A stretch of DNA of 64,000 nucleotides from UBA5796 sp040752455 (lineage in GTDB: Bacteria > Chloroflexota > Anaerolineae > Anaerolineales > Villigracilaceae): positions 62,001 through 126,000 of the forward strand of contig JBMOMN010000006.1 in assembly GCA_049324115.1 (NCBI GenBank). The letters are read 5' to 3'. This document shows, in pieces, positions 25,011-32,208 of the stretch (the stretch's first letter is position 1; each line of letters opens with the position of its first letter). Below the pieces are notes generated by a model. That model saw nothing but the letters and a program-made list of their open reading frames with translations. It made no database searches and was not told the origin of the DNA. The translations under genes were made by a program, and so were the position numbers.

Positions 25011-25568
25011 GTGATCAAAGATATTCTCAAAGAGGGCGAAGCGCGCATGAACGGCGCACTCCAGTCGTTGCAAGATGACCTGGCAACCATCCGAACCGGA
25101 CGCGCCACCCCTGCTTTGGTTGAAAAACTGCCTGTGGAGTATTATGGCGTGCCGACCCCCCTGATGCAACTGGCAACGATCGGAGTCCCCGAACCGCGCA
25201 GCCTGCTGATCAAACCCTTCGACAAATCTTCGCTGAAAGCCGTCGAACGGGCGATCCTGGCCTCGGACCTGGGGCTGACTCCCAATAACGACGGCCAGAG
25301 CATCCGCCTGAACCTGCCCCCGTTGACCGAAGAACGCCGCCGTGACCTGGTCAAGGTCGTCCACAACCGGCTCGAAGAGGCCCGGGTGGCTGTGCGCAAC
25401 ATCCGCCGCGACCTGATCAAGGATTTGAAGGATTTCGAGGACGAAAAATTGATCTCGGAGGACGAACTCGAACGCGGCGAGGATGAAGTGCAAAAAATGA
25501 CCGACCGTTTCGTGGCCGAAATCGAAAGGATCGGGCAGACCAAAGAAAAAGAGATCCTGGAAGTCTAA
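25011..25568 (+). CDS. frr: Ribosome recycling factor
   Basis: The 185-residue factor splits post-termination ribosomes with EF-G. Typical segments: IRTGRATPALVEKLPVEYYG, TPLMQLATIGVPEPRSLLIKPFDKS, NNDGQSIRLNLPPLTEERRRDLVK, and the C-terminal helix ending in KEKEILEV. The start is GTG 25011 after AGGAGGCCGAG. Normally directly after pyrH; here 3.9 kb away. Confidence 0.97.
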   Translation: MIKDILKEGEARMNGALQSLQDDLATIRTGRATPALVEKLPVEYYGVPTPLMQLATIGVPEPRSLLIKPFDKSSLKAVERAILASDLGLTPNNDGQSIRLNLPPLTEERRRDLVKVVHNRLEEARVAVRNIRRDLIKDLKDFEDEKLISEDELERGEDEVQKMTDRFVAEIERIGQTKEKEILEV

Positions 25569-25586
25569 GCCCTTCCCTGACCCCCT

Positions 25587-26315
25587 ATGCCTTCTCATTC
25601 GGAAAACTCCCCCGACCCCAAAGTCCCTCGACACGTTGCCATCATCATGGACGGCAACGGGCGCTGGGCCATCCGGCGCGGGCTGCCGCGGCTGGCCGGT
25701 CACCGCGCCGGGACCGAGAACCTGCGCCGCATCATCGAAGCCTGCGTCGAGTTCGGCGTGGGCTACCTGACCATTTACGCTTTCTCCACCGAGAACTGGG
25801 GCCGCCCGCCGGAGGAGGTGAGCGGATTGATGCGCATCCTGGAAGACGTGATTGACCGCGAATTGAACGAACTGCACAAGGAGGGCGTCCAGTTGCGCCA
25901 TATTGGGCGGCTGGAACGGCTGGCTCCCAACTTGCAGGAAAAGGTCTTGCACGCCATCGAACTGACCCAAAATAATGACCGCCTGGTCTTGAACGTGGCT
26001 TTCAACTACGGCGGGCGGGACGAGATCGTGCTGGCCATCCAGCGCATGATCCGGGACGGGGTGGCCGCCGGGGACGTGACCGACGAAATGGTCAGCCGTT
26101 ACCTGTTCACAGCCGGCGTCCCGGACCCGGACCTGATCATCCGCACTTCGGGCGAACTGCGCATCAGCAATTTCCTGATTTGGCAGGCCGCCTATTCAGA
26201 ATGGTATATCACCCCCACCTACTGGCCGGATTTCGGCAAGGACGAACTCAAAAAAGCCCTGGACGCCTACGCCCAGCGTGAACGCCGCTACGGCAAGGTC
26301 TCCATCGAAGACTGA
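25587..26315 (+). CDS. uppS: Isoprenyl transferase (undecaprenyl diphosphate synthase)
   Basis: A 242-residue cis-prenyltransferase that makes the C55 lipid carrier for wall and polysaccharide synthesis. Conserved regions: HVAIIMDGNGRWA, GHRAGTENLRRI, LTIYAFSTENWGRP, VLNVAFNYGGRDEI, PDLIIRTSGELRISNFLIWQ and the E-rich end SEWYITPTYWPDF. Starts 18 bp after frr; cdsA follows after 8 bp, the usual order. Confidence 0.97.
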   Translation: MPSHSENSPDPKVPRHVAIIMDGNGRWAIRRGLPRLAGHRAGTENLRRIIEACVEFGVGYLTIYAFSTENWGRPPEEVSGLMRILEDVIDRELNELHKEGVQLRHIGRLERLAPNLQEKVLHAIELTQNNDRLVLNVAFNYGGRDEIVLAIQRMIRDGVAAGDVTDEMVSRYLFTAGVPDPDLIIRTSGELRISNFLIWQAAYSEWYITPTYWPDFGKDELKKALDAYAQRERRYGKVSIED

Positions 26316-26323
26316 CATAGCCG

Positions 26324-27136
26324 ATGACGAAGCGAATCCTCACATCGCTGTTCCTGTTGCTGGTCGGCATGCCTGCCCTCCTCTTCGGGGGAGTGCTTTT
26401 TTACCTGCTGATCGCTTTCTTTTTGGGAATGGCCGCCTGGGAATACGTCCGCCTGTACCGAGCCGTACAGGCGAAACCTTCGATGGTCCTCGTGGTCGGC
26501 GGGACGCTGCTCATCCTGACGGCGCGGGCCTTCTTTCCCGGATATGCCGCCGCAACCTTGACCCTGCTGGTGATCCTGGCCATGGCGGCCCACATGCTGG
26601 CTTTCGAGCGCGGGCGCGACCTGGCCGCCAGGGACTTCGGCATCACCCTCGGCGGGCTGGTCTACGTCGGCTGGGTCGGCTCCTACCTGTACGACCTGCG
26701 CGCCCTCCCTAACGGCGGCTGGTGGCTGTTCATCGTCCTGGGCAGCGTCTGGATGGCCGACTCTGGCGCGTATTCGATTGGCTCGGCCTATGGCAAACAT
26801 AAAATGGCCCCACGTCTCAGCCCCAAGAAATCCTGGGAAGGCTATCTGGCCGGGGTGTTCACCGGCGCAGTCTACGGCGCTTTCCTGACCTGGGCCTTCA
26901 TACAGTACGGCCCCATGGACGGGATCATCACCCCGCTCGAGGGCGGGTTGATGGGACTGTTCCTGAGCATCATTGCGCCTTTCGGCGACCTGGGCGAGAG
27001 CATGTTCAAGCGCCAGGCTCACATCAAGGATTCGAGCAACCTGTTCCCGGGCCACGGCGGGGCGCTGGACCGGATCGATTCGTGGCTGTGGGCCGCGCCG
27101 CTCGGGGTTTTCCTGATCCAACTTTTCTGGCTCTAG
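26324..27136 (+). CDS. cdsA: Phosphatidate cytidylyltransferase
   Basis: A 270-residue integral membrane enzyme making CDP-diacylglycerol. It has about eight hydrophobic segments, the DSGAY..G...GKHKMAPRLSPKKSWEG region and the family signature near the end (SMFKRQAHIKDSSNLFPGHGGALDRIDS). Follows uppS by 8 bp; glpX follows 18 bp later, so the four genes frr-uppS-cdsA-glpX look like one transcript. Confidence 0.95.
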   Translation: MTKRILTSLFLLLVGMPALLFGGVLFYLLIAFFLGMAAWEYVRLYRAVQAKPSMVLVVGGTLLILTARAFFPGYAAATLTLLVILAMAAHMLAFERGRDLAARDFGITLGGLVYVGWVGSYLYDLRALPNGGWWLFIVLGSVWMADSGAYSIGSAYGKHKMAPRLSPKKSWEGYLAGVFTGAVYGAFLTWAFIQYGPMDGIITPLEGGLMGLFLSIIAPFGDLGESMFKRQAHIKDSSNLFPGHGGALDRIDSWLWAAPLGVFLIQLFWL

Positions 27137-27154
27137 TTCAATTTGGAGGACATC

Positions 27155-28138
27155 ATGGACAGTGATCCGACCCGCAACCTGGCGCTCGAAATCGTAAGAG
27201 TGACCGAGGCCGCCGCGCTGGCGGCTGGCCGTTTCATGGGCCGCGGCGACAAGGAAGCCGCCGACCACGCCGCCGTCGAAGCGATGCGCCTGGTGCTCAA
27301 GACCGTCTCGATGGACGGGGTGATCGTCATCGGCGAGGGCGAAAAGGACAGCGCCCCCATGCTCTATAATGGGGAATTCGTCGGCAACGGCTCACTCCCG
27401 GAAATGGACGTGGCCGTGGATCCGATTGACGGGACCCGCCCCCTGGCCTTCGGCCGCACCAACTCCATTTCCACGGTGGCCATCGCCCCGCGCGGGACGA
27501 TGTTCGATCCCGGCCCGTTCGTCTACATGAACAAGATCGCCGTCGGCCCGGAGGCCAAGGGCAAGATCAACTTCGACGCTTCGGTGACGGATAATCTCAA
27601 GGCCATCGCGGCCGCCAACCGCAAAGCCGTGAAAGACCTGACCACCATCGTGCTCGATCGGCCGCGCCACGAAAGCCTGATCGCCGAGATCCGCCAGGCG
27701 GGGGCGCGCATCCGCCTCATCCCGGATGGGGACGTGGCTGCGGCGCTGATGACGGCCTGGCCCGATTCGGGCATTGACGTGCTCTTCGGCATCGGCGGCA
27801 CGCCGGAAGGCGTGCTGGCGGCCTGCGCCCTGCGGGCCATGGGCGGCGAGATCCAGGGACGGCTGTACGCCCGCAACGAGGAAGAGTTCCGCCGCGGGCA
27901 GGAGATGGGCTACGACTTCGAGAAGCTGCTGACGATGGACGACCTGGTCTCGTCGGAGGACGTTTTCTTCGCCGCCACCGGCATCACCGACGGCGAACTG
28001 CTGCGCGGCGTCAAGTATTTCGGCGACGGGGCCGAGACGGATTCGCTGGTGGTGCGCGGCCTGACCGGCACCGTGCGCCAGATCCACGCCACCCACCGCT
28101 GGGAGAAACTGCAAAATCTCAGCCCGATCCAGTATTAG
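27155..28138 (+). CDS. glpX: Fructose-1,6-bisphosphatase, class II
   Basis: The 327-residue GlpX-type enzyme removes the 1-phosphate in gluconeogenesis. Signatures: NLALEIVRVTEAAALAAGR, VIVIGEGEKDSAPMLYNGE, DVAVDPIDGTRPLAFGR (metal site) and FGIGGTPEGVLAACALRAMGG. Start ATG 27155 after GGAGGACATC; a TTG at 27143 is less likely because it precedes that site. Its place after cdsA is unusual. Confidence 0.95.
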   Translation: MDSDPTRNLALEIVRVTEAAALAAGRFMGRGDKEAADHAAVEAMRLVLKTVSMDGVIVIGEGEKDSAPMLYNGEFVGNGSLPEMDVAVDPIDGTRPLAFGRTNSISTVAIAPRGTMFDPGPFVYMNKIAVGPEAKGKINFDASVTDNLKAIAAANRKAVKDLTTIVLDRPRHESLIAEIRQAGARIRLIPDGDVAAALMTAWPDSGIDVLFGIGGTPEGVLAACALRAMGGEIQGRLYARNEEEFRRGQEMGYDFEKLLTMDDLVSSEDVFFAATGITDGELLRGVKYFGDGAETDSLVVRGLTGTVRQIHATHRWEKLQNLSPIQY

Positions 28139-28148
28139 CAGTTCCGGC

Positions 28149-28275
28149 ATGTCATTGCGAGGGCGATCTTCCCGAAGCAATCCCCCGCTAACACCAGCAG
28201 ATTGCTTCAGGTTGGGTCTCGATACGGGCGAGAAAAACATTCGACCTGCTCGACCAGCAACCTTCGCAATGACAT
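28149..28275. repeat. REP-like hairpin of the CATTGCGAGG type
   Basis: ATGTCATTGCGAGG at the left and CCTTCGCAATGACAT at the right form a long imperfect inverted repeat, with AAGCAATC / GATTGCTT inside. This widespread type of dispersed hairpin sits between glpX and tRNA-Asn. Confidence 0.7.
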
Positions 28276-28294
28276 CGAAATTTTCGGCATTCAC

Positions 28295-28323
28295 TTGACA
28301 CATGCCTGCCTTAATCATATAAT
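28295..28323 (+). promoter_or_regulatory. Consensus promoter for tRNA-Asn
   Basis: TTGACA (28295-28300), 17-bp spacer, TATAAT (28318-28323): a perfect sigma70 consensus, 11 bp before the tRNA. Confidence 0.9.
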
Positions 28324-28334
28324 CTGGCACGCTT

Positions 28335-28407
28335 TCCTGGCTAGCTCAATCGGCAGAGCGGGCGGCTGTTAACCGCTAGGTTCGAGGTTCGAGTCCTCGG
28401 CCAGGAG
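28335..28407 (+). tRNA. tRNA-Asn (anticodon GTT)
   Basis: A 73-nt cloverleaf: acceptor TCCTGGC / GCCAGGA, D arm GCTC/GAGC, anticodon loop CTGTTAA (GTT), T loop TTCGAGT, discriminator G. The CCA end is not encoded (CCT follows). A terminator (ACCCCA / TGGGGT) follows at 28413-28440. Confidence 0.95.
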
Positions 28408-28412
28408 CCTAG

Positions 28413-28440
28413 ACCCCATCGCAAGGTGGGGTTTTGTTTT
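28413..28440 (+). terminator. Terminator after tRNA-Asn
   Basis: ACCCCA (28413-28418) pairs with TGGGGT, then TTTTGTTTT. The same terminator is duplicated in each tRNA-Asn 3'-half copy. Confidence 0.75.
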
Positions 28441-28441
28441 G

Positions 28442-28528
28442 GGTTCGAGGCCCCCATTCAGGGGATGCTATTCGAGTCCTCGGCCAGGAGCCTAGACCCC
28501 ATCGCAAGGTGGGGTTTTGTTTTGGGTT
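28442..28528 (+). repeat. Partial tRNA-Asn 3' half with 20-bp T-loop insertion, copy 1
   Basis: GGTTCGAGG, then a 20-bp insert with a CCCC/GGGG hairpin (28451-28470), then TTCGAGTCCTCGGCCAGGAG and the same terminator. Bases 28471-28528 repeat the tRNA 3' end and terminator exactly, with a period of 83 bp. No other part of a tRNA is present. Confidence 0.9.
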
Positions 28529-28819
28529 CTCCCGTTTTTACCGGGAAAACATTTGAAACACGAAGGAACACAAAGTCAACGAAGGAAAACTGGTGATTAC
28601 CTACATCTTGGCGCAACCCGATTCGGCGGACTAAAGCCCTACCTCAGTACGTGAAAGTCGGACACCTGCACTTGCGCCAGGTGCAAGTGTAAATCCGACG
28701 TTGTGGGTGATCACCAGAGGAAAAACGCGTCCGATAGTGCGCCTTTTCTCCCTTTGAGAGCCTTCGTGTTACTTTGTGTTTAGGCTCTTTCCCGTTAATT
28801 GCGAGAGAGCCTGTTTTAT
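28529..28819 (-). repeat. Dispersed intergenic repeat (type E), reverse orientation, interrupted by the MITE-like element
   Basis: Contains the words TTTGAAACACGAAGGAACAC, GTCAACGAAGGAAAA, ACGCGTCCG, CTCCCTTTGAGAGCCTTCG and TTTAGGCTCTTTCCCGTT, in the opposite orientation to the copies near 57.9-58.1 and 62.7-62.9 kb. It is split by the element at 28590-28717. No gene is seen here. Confidence 0.75.
28590..28717. mobile_element. MITE-like element, copy 2, with 7-bp target duplication
   Basis: Ends CTGGTGATTACC and GGTGATCACCAG are inverted repeats, and the same ends and inner words occur in copy 1 (17423-17584). The element is flanked on both sides by AGGAAAA (28583-28589 and 28718-28724). Removing the element and one AGGAAAA restores the uninterrupted sequence seen in the repeat near 57.97 kb. 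The right half is shortened compared with copy 1 and has its own small hairpin. Confidence 0.85.
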
Positions 28820-28899
28820 GGTTCGAGGCCCCCATTCAGGGGATAGTATTCGAGTCCTCGACCAGGAGCCTAGACCCCATCGCAAGGTGGGGTTTTTTG
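28820..28899 (+). repeat. Partial tRNA-Asn 3' half with 20-bp T-loop insertion, copy 2
   Basis: Same unit as at 28442: GGTTCGAGG, a 20-bp insert differing by two bases (28829-28848), TTCGAGTCCTCG, one changed base (A for G), CCAGGAG and the terminator. It lies on the far side of the dispersed repeat. Confidence 0.88.
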
Positions 28900-28927
28900 T
28901 TTTATACTGGGCCCGAAAGGAGTGACC

Positions 28928-29905
28928 ATGAAAAAATTACCGGTACTCACCCTTGCCTTCACCCTCCTGCTCGCCTCCTGCGGCCCCGGAAGCCCGGACA
29001 TGCCGACGCCCGAAGTCTCGACCGCAGTCGCCTCGACCTCCATGCCGGATGATCTCACCCCCGGCCCGCTGCCGACCCAGCCGCCGCCCACGCCGATCCC
29101 CTCGCTGGAATCCGGCCTCCCGCCCGCCGAACTGAAATACCGCCTGCTGGAGCGCTATCCCGATTTCTTCTACTGCGACCCGGACTACTATCCGGTCGGG
29201 CGCGGCGACGAGGCCCAACTGGCCCTCGAACGCTTCCCGGAGATACAGGCGGACGCCGAGGAGTTCCAGGCCATCCTGTCTCACAACGGGCTTGAAGGTC
29301 AGACGGCCTTCACCGACGACCAGAAACTGCTCATCTACCGGGAGCACAAGAAGCTGGCCGCCATCCCCTTCGAGCTGGACGGGGAGCGCTACCGCTTCCA
29401 GATCCAGACCGGGATCGAGGGCCAGGAGGGGGCTGTCATCCAGGGCCGGATAGACGGCCAGGGGCGGATCACCGAGGACGAGCGCACTCCCGGATTCCCG
29501 GCCTGTCCCATCTGCCTGGCCGTCCACACCCTGATAGACACCCCGCGGGGACCGGTCCCGGTCGAGGCGCTGAAAATCGGCGACCCGGTCTGGACCCTGG
29601 ACCGGTTCGGGGAACGGGTGGCAGCTACCGTGTCCCGCGCCGCCCACGTCACCGCGCCGGCCAGCCATCAAGTTGTCCATCTCGTCCTCGACGACGGGCG
29701 CGAGCTGTGGGCTTCCCCCGGCCATCCCACCGCGGACGGGCGTCTGCTCGGCGACCTGCGCCCCGGCGACACCCTGGACGGGGCGCGGGTAGCCCTGGCC
29801 GAACTCGTCCCCTACACCGGCGGCGCGACCTACGACATCCTGCCCTCCGGGGAGACGGGCTTTTACTGGGCCAACGGCATCCTGATGGGCAGCACGTACC
29901 CGTAA
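28928..29905 (+). CDS. Lipoprotein with C-terminal Hint (intein-type) domain
   Basis: A 325-residue protein with signal peptide and lipobox (LLLASC), then a Thr/Pro-rich linker to about residue 60 and an uncharacterised middle domain (to about residue 190). From CPICLAVHTLIDTPRGPVPV onward it is a Hint-type fold: N-terminal Cys in block A, EALKIGDPVWTLD, a block-B-like SHQVVHLVLDDGRELWASPGHPTADG, LRPGDTLDGARV, and YDILPSGETGFYWANGILMGST. The last part lacks the terminal His-Asn of true inteins, so it could cleave N-S acyl bonds like Hedgehog/bacterial Hint proteins but not splice. Start ATG 28928 after AAAGGAGTGACC. Confidence 0.82.
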   Translation: MKKLPVLTLAFTLLLASCGPGSPDMPTPEVSTAVASTSMPDDLTPGPLPTQPPPTPIPSLESGLPPAELKYRLLERYPDFFYCDPDYYPVGRGDEAQLALERFPEIQADAEEFQAILSHNGLEGQTAFTDDQKLLIYREHKKLAAIPFELDGERYRFQIQTGIEGQEGAVIQGRIDGQGRITEDERTPGFPACPICLAVHTLIDTPRGPVPVEALKIGDPVWTLDRFGERVAATVSRAAHVTAPASHQVVHLVLDDGRELWASPGHPTADGRLLGDLRPGDTLDGARVALAELVPYTGGATYDILPSGETGFYWANGILMGSTYP

Positions 29906-29930
29906 TGACGGCGTAAGTCGTTACTACAAA

Positions 29931-29966
29931 AAAATGCGCCTGACGAAATCAGGCGCATTTTTCTTT
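29931..29966. terminator. Bidirectional terminator between the Hint lipoprotein and fmdB
   Basis: AAAATGCGCCTGA / TCAGGCGCATTTT (13 bp), loop CGAAA, with A run on one side and T run on the other; it serves both converging genes. Confidence 0.88.
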
Positions 29967-29979
29967 TTACGTTTTACTT

Positions 29980-30258
29980 TTACTCGCTGCTCTTGGTCTC
30001 ACTGCTGGCGGCGGGTTTGCTCTCAGCGCTCTCCGGGGTCGACTCATCTTTCCCGTTGCGGGATTTCTGCCCGGACGGCGAGCGGTGGTCGGTGGCGTAG
30101 AAACCGGAACCCTTGAACACGATCCCGACCGGCGCGTAGACCTTGCGCAGACTTTTCTTGCTGCACTCGGGGCAGCGGGTGAGGGGTTGGTCGGTGAACT
30201 TCTGCTGGCGGTCGAACTGGACGCCACAGGATTCACAGCGGTAGGTGTAAACTGGCAT
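29980..30258 (-). CDS. FmdB-family zinc ribbon protein
   Basis: A 92-residue protein starting MPVYTYRCESCG with a second knuckle CPECSKKSLRKVY, then VGIVFKGSGFYATDHR, the standard FmdB/CxxC_CxxC_SSSS layout. The tail is Ser/Glu/Lys-rich and probably disordered. Family members are putative regulators or metal-handling proteins of unclear role. Start 30258 follows GGAGAGCAAGACT. Confidence 0.88.
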   Translation of the reverse strand: MPVYTYRCESCGVQFDRQQKFTDQPLTRCPECSKKSLRKVYAPVGIVFKGSGFYATDHRSPSGQKSRNGKDESTPESAESKPAASSETKSSE

Positions 30259-30288
30259 AGTCTTGCTCTCCTTACGATAACGCAGGGC

Positions 30289-30317
30289 ATTATAGCCCCA
30301 CAATAACTCACTGGCAA
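30289..30317 (-). promoter_or_regulatory. Promoter of fmdB
   Basis: On the minus strand TTGCCA, 17-bp spacer, TATAAT (plus-strand 30312-30317 and 30289-30294). Confidence 0.75.
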
Positions 30318-30333
30318 GAGGCCAAAGCGCCCA

Positions 30334-30342
30334 TGTTATAAT
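30334..30342 (+). promoter_or_regulatory. Extended -10 promoter for the selenoprotein-trpS unit
   Basis: TGTTATAAT, divergent from the fmdB promoter. A leader of about 110 nt follows with an inverted repeat AAACTTCGGAA / TTCCGAAGTTT. Confidence 0.55.
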
Positions 30343-30459
30343 TTTCTAACAATTCTGACAATTGAGAACTTCTGAGAAACTTCGGAAATCTCTCGCAAAG
30401 CCCTCCGGCCGTATAGACTCCCGGAAAGACTTCCGAAGTTTGCCCGACGGGAGATACCC

Positions 30460-30699
30460 ATGCTCAAAATCGAGATCGTTTACTGCGCGGTTTGACACTA
30501 CACCGACCGGGCCGTGGGCCTGGCAGGCGACCTGCTCAAGAATTACGAGTTCGAGATCGCAGACTTGAAGCTGGTCCCGTCTGACGGGGGCCGCTTCGAG
30601 GTGACAGTGAACGGTCAACTGGTCTATTCCAAACTCCAGACCAAACGCCACGCCGAACCCGGCGAGGTGCTCGGGCTGGTCAAAAAACTTGTTGTGTGA
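30460..30699 (+). CDS. Selenoprotein W-like (Rdx family) protein with in-frame UGA (Sec)
   Basis: ATG 30460 follows GGGAG at 6 bases. The frame reads M-L-K-I-E-I-V-Y-C-A-V, then TGA at 30493-30495 (codon 12), then H-Y and on to a normal stop, 79 residues in all. The TGA sits exactly at the second position of the CxxC/CxxU redox motif of the SelW/SelT/Rdx family. The rest fits the family: FEIADLKLVPSDGGRFEVTV, NGQLVYSK, KRHAEPGEV. A 7-bp hairpin (30507-30513 with 30517-30523) begins 11 nt after TGA with a G at the first loop position, in line with bacterial SECIS rules. A GTG at 30514 would give a truncated protein without the redox motif. It overlaps the trpS leader. Confidence 0.8.
30507..30523 (+). 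promoter_or_regulatory. Putative bacterial SECIS element
   Basis: CCGGGCC / GGCCTGG stem (one G-U pair) with loop GTG; the loop starts 18 nt after the UGA codon, inside the usual 16-37 nt range. Confidence 0.55.
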
Positions 30700-30707
30700 G
30701 GCATTGT

Positions 30708-31700
30708 ATGGCATCGAAGAAAGGCCGGGTCTTTTCCGGCGCACGTCCCACCGGACGCCAGCACCTGGGCAACTACCTGGGCGCGATCAAGAACTACGTC
30801 GCATTGCAGGACGACTACGAATGCGTCTACTGCATCGTGGACATCCACGCCCTGACCACGGTCGAAACGACCGAAGACCTGGTCAGCAACACCTACGACA
30901 TGGCCCTCGACTGGCTGGCCGCCGGCATCCGCCCGGACGAGACGATCATGTTCGTCCAGTCGCACGTGCCGGAGGTGATGGAACTGCACACCATCCTTTC
31001 GATGGTCACGCCCCTGGGCAAGCTGACCGACCTGCCGACCTTCAAGGAGAAGGTCCGCTTGCAGCCAAACAACGTCAACTACGGGCTGGTCGGCTACCCG
31101 GTGCTGATGACCGCCGACATCGTGCTCTACAAGACCGACGTGGTCCCGGTCGGCGTGGACCAGGGGCCGCACCTGGAATTCGCCCGCGAGATCGTCCGCT
31201 CGTTCAACTACCGCTACAACACCAACGTGCTGGTCGAGCCGCAGATGAAGAACACCGAAATCCCCAAGGTGCTCGGCATTGACGGCAAAGACAAGATGGG
31301 CAAGAGCAACAACAACCACATCGAACTGGCCGCCACACCCGAAGAGACCCGCCAGCGGGTGATGCAGATGGTCACCGACCCGGCCCGCATGAAGCGCACC
31401 GATCCCGGCAACCCGAACGTGTGCAACGTGTTCACCATGCACAAGGTCTTCTCACCCGCCGACGAAGTGGCGATGATCAACGTCGAGTGCCGCCGGGCGG
31501 GCATCGGCTGCGTGGACTGCAAGAAGCGCTTCGCCGCCAACCTGAACGCCAACCTGGAACCCTTCCGGGAGAAACGGGCCGTCCTGGCCGAAGACCCCGC
31601 CAAAGTCTGGGACATCCTGCACGAGGGAGCGGACCGCGCCCGCACCATTGCCCAACAGACAATGGCCGAAGTGCGCGAAGCGGTGGGGCTGCCGAAATAG
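30708..31700 (+). CDS. trpS: Tryptophanyl-tRNA synthetase
   Basis: A 330-residue class I synthetase for tryptophan. Motifs: SGARPTGRQHLGNYLGAI (HIGH-like), VGYPVLMTADIVLYKTDVVPVGVDQ (Trp/ATP pocket) and KMGKSNNN (KMSKS). The start at ATG 30708 is preferred over GTG 30696, which lies in the end of the selenoprotein gene. A Cys pair (GCVDCKK) in the C-terminal part is also seen in some bacterial TrpRS. Probably co-transcribed with the selenoprotein gene. Confidence 0.96.
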   Translation: MASKKGRVFSGARPTGRQHLGNYLGAIKNYVALQDDYECVYCIVDIHALTTVETTEDLVSNTYDMALDWLAAGIRPDETIMFVQSHVPEVMELHTILSMVTPLGKLTDLPTFKEKVRLQPNNVNYGLVGYPVLMTADIVLYKTDVVPVGVDQGPHLEFAREIVRSFNYRYNTNVLVEPQMKNTEIPKVLGIDGKDKMGKSNNNHIELAATPEETRQRVMQMVTDPARMKRTDPGNPNVCNVFTMHKVFSPADEVAMINVECRRAGIGCVDCKKRFAANLNANLEPFREKRAVLAEDPAKVWDILHEGADRARTIAQQTMAEVREAVGLPK

Positions 31701-31770
31701 TAAATGGTAATTGGTGATTTGTGATTGACACACATTCCACCAATTACCATTTACCAATTACCAGTGAACC

Positions 31771-32208
31771 ATGAGAGCCTTGATCCAGCGCGTCAGCCAG
31801 GCCAGCGTCACCGTCGAAGGTGAAACCCTCGCCAGCATCGGAAAGGGTCTGGTCGTCCTGCTCGGCGTCGGTCACGGTGACGGGGAGGCGCAGGCCGCGT
31901 ACCTGGCCGAGAAGATCGCCAACCTGCGCATTTTCGAAGACTCCCAGGGCAAGACCAACCTGTCGGCGCTGGACGTGGGCGGTGAGGCCATCGTCGTCTC
32001 GCAGTTCACGCTCTACGCGGATACCGCCAAAGGCCGCCGGCCCTCTTTCATCCACGCGGCCCAGCCCGAGGTCGCCGCGCCGCTCGTCGAACGCTTTATC
32101 GGCTACCTGCGCGGGCACGGAGTCCCCACCCAGGCGGGAAAGTTCGGGGCCCACATGCTGGTCCAGATCCACAACGACGGCCCGGTCACGATCTGGCTGG
32201 AGCGTTGA
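31771..32208 (+). CDS. dtd: D-aminoacyl-tRNA deacylase
   Basis: The 145-residue enzyme removes D-amino acids from mischarged tRNA. Both family motifs are present: VVSQFTLYAD and NDGPVTIWLE, along with RALIQRVSQASVTV at the start and GRRPSF in the middle. Usual full length. The 70 bp between trpS and dtd hold an imperfect repeat of ATGGTAATTGG-like words. Followed directly by the kinase gene. Confidence 0.96.
   Translation: MRALIQRVSQASVTVEGETLASIGKGLVVLLGVGHGDGEAQAAYLAEKIANLRIFEDSQGKTNLSALDVGGEAIVVSQFTLYADTAKGRRPSFIHAAQPEVAAPLVERFIGYLRGHGVPTQAGKFGAHMLVQIHNDGPVTIWLER

Noticed and set aside
28388..28528. Possible CRISPR array (direct repeats about 83 bp apart)
   Set aside because: The repeats are tRNA-Asn 3' end plus terminator, only two in tandem, without spacers of constant length or cas genes.
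30514..30699. A 61-residue protein starting at GTG 30514
   Set aside because: It is the C-terminal part of the selenoprotein frame; the upstream half has a better ribosome binding site and the family's redox motif.
30696..30707. GTG start for trpS four codons upstream
   Set aside because: It overlaps the selenoprotein stop and the conserved protein begins after ATG 30708.
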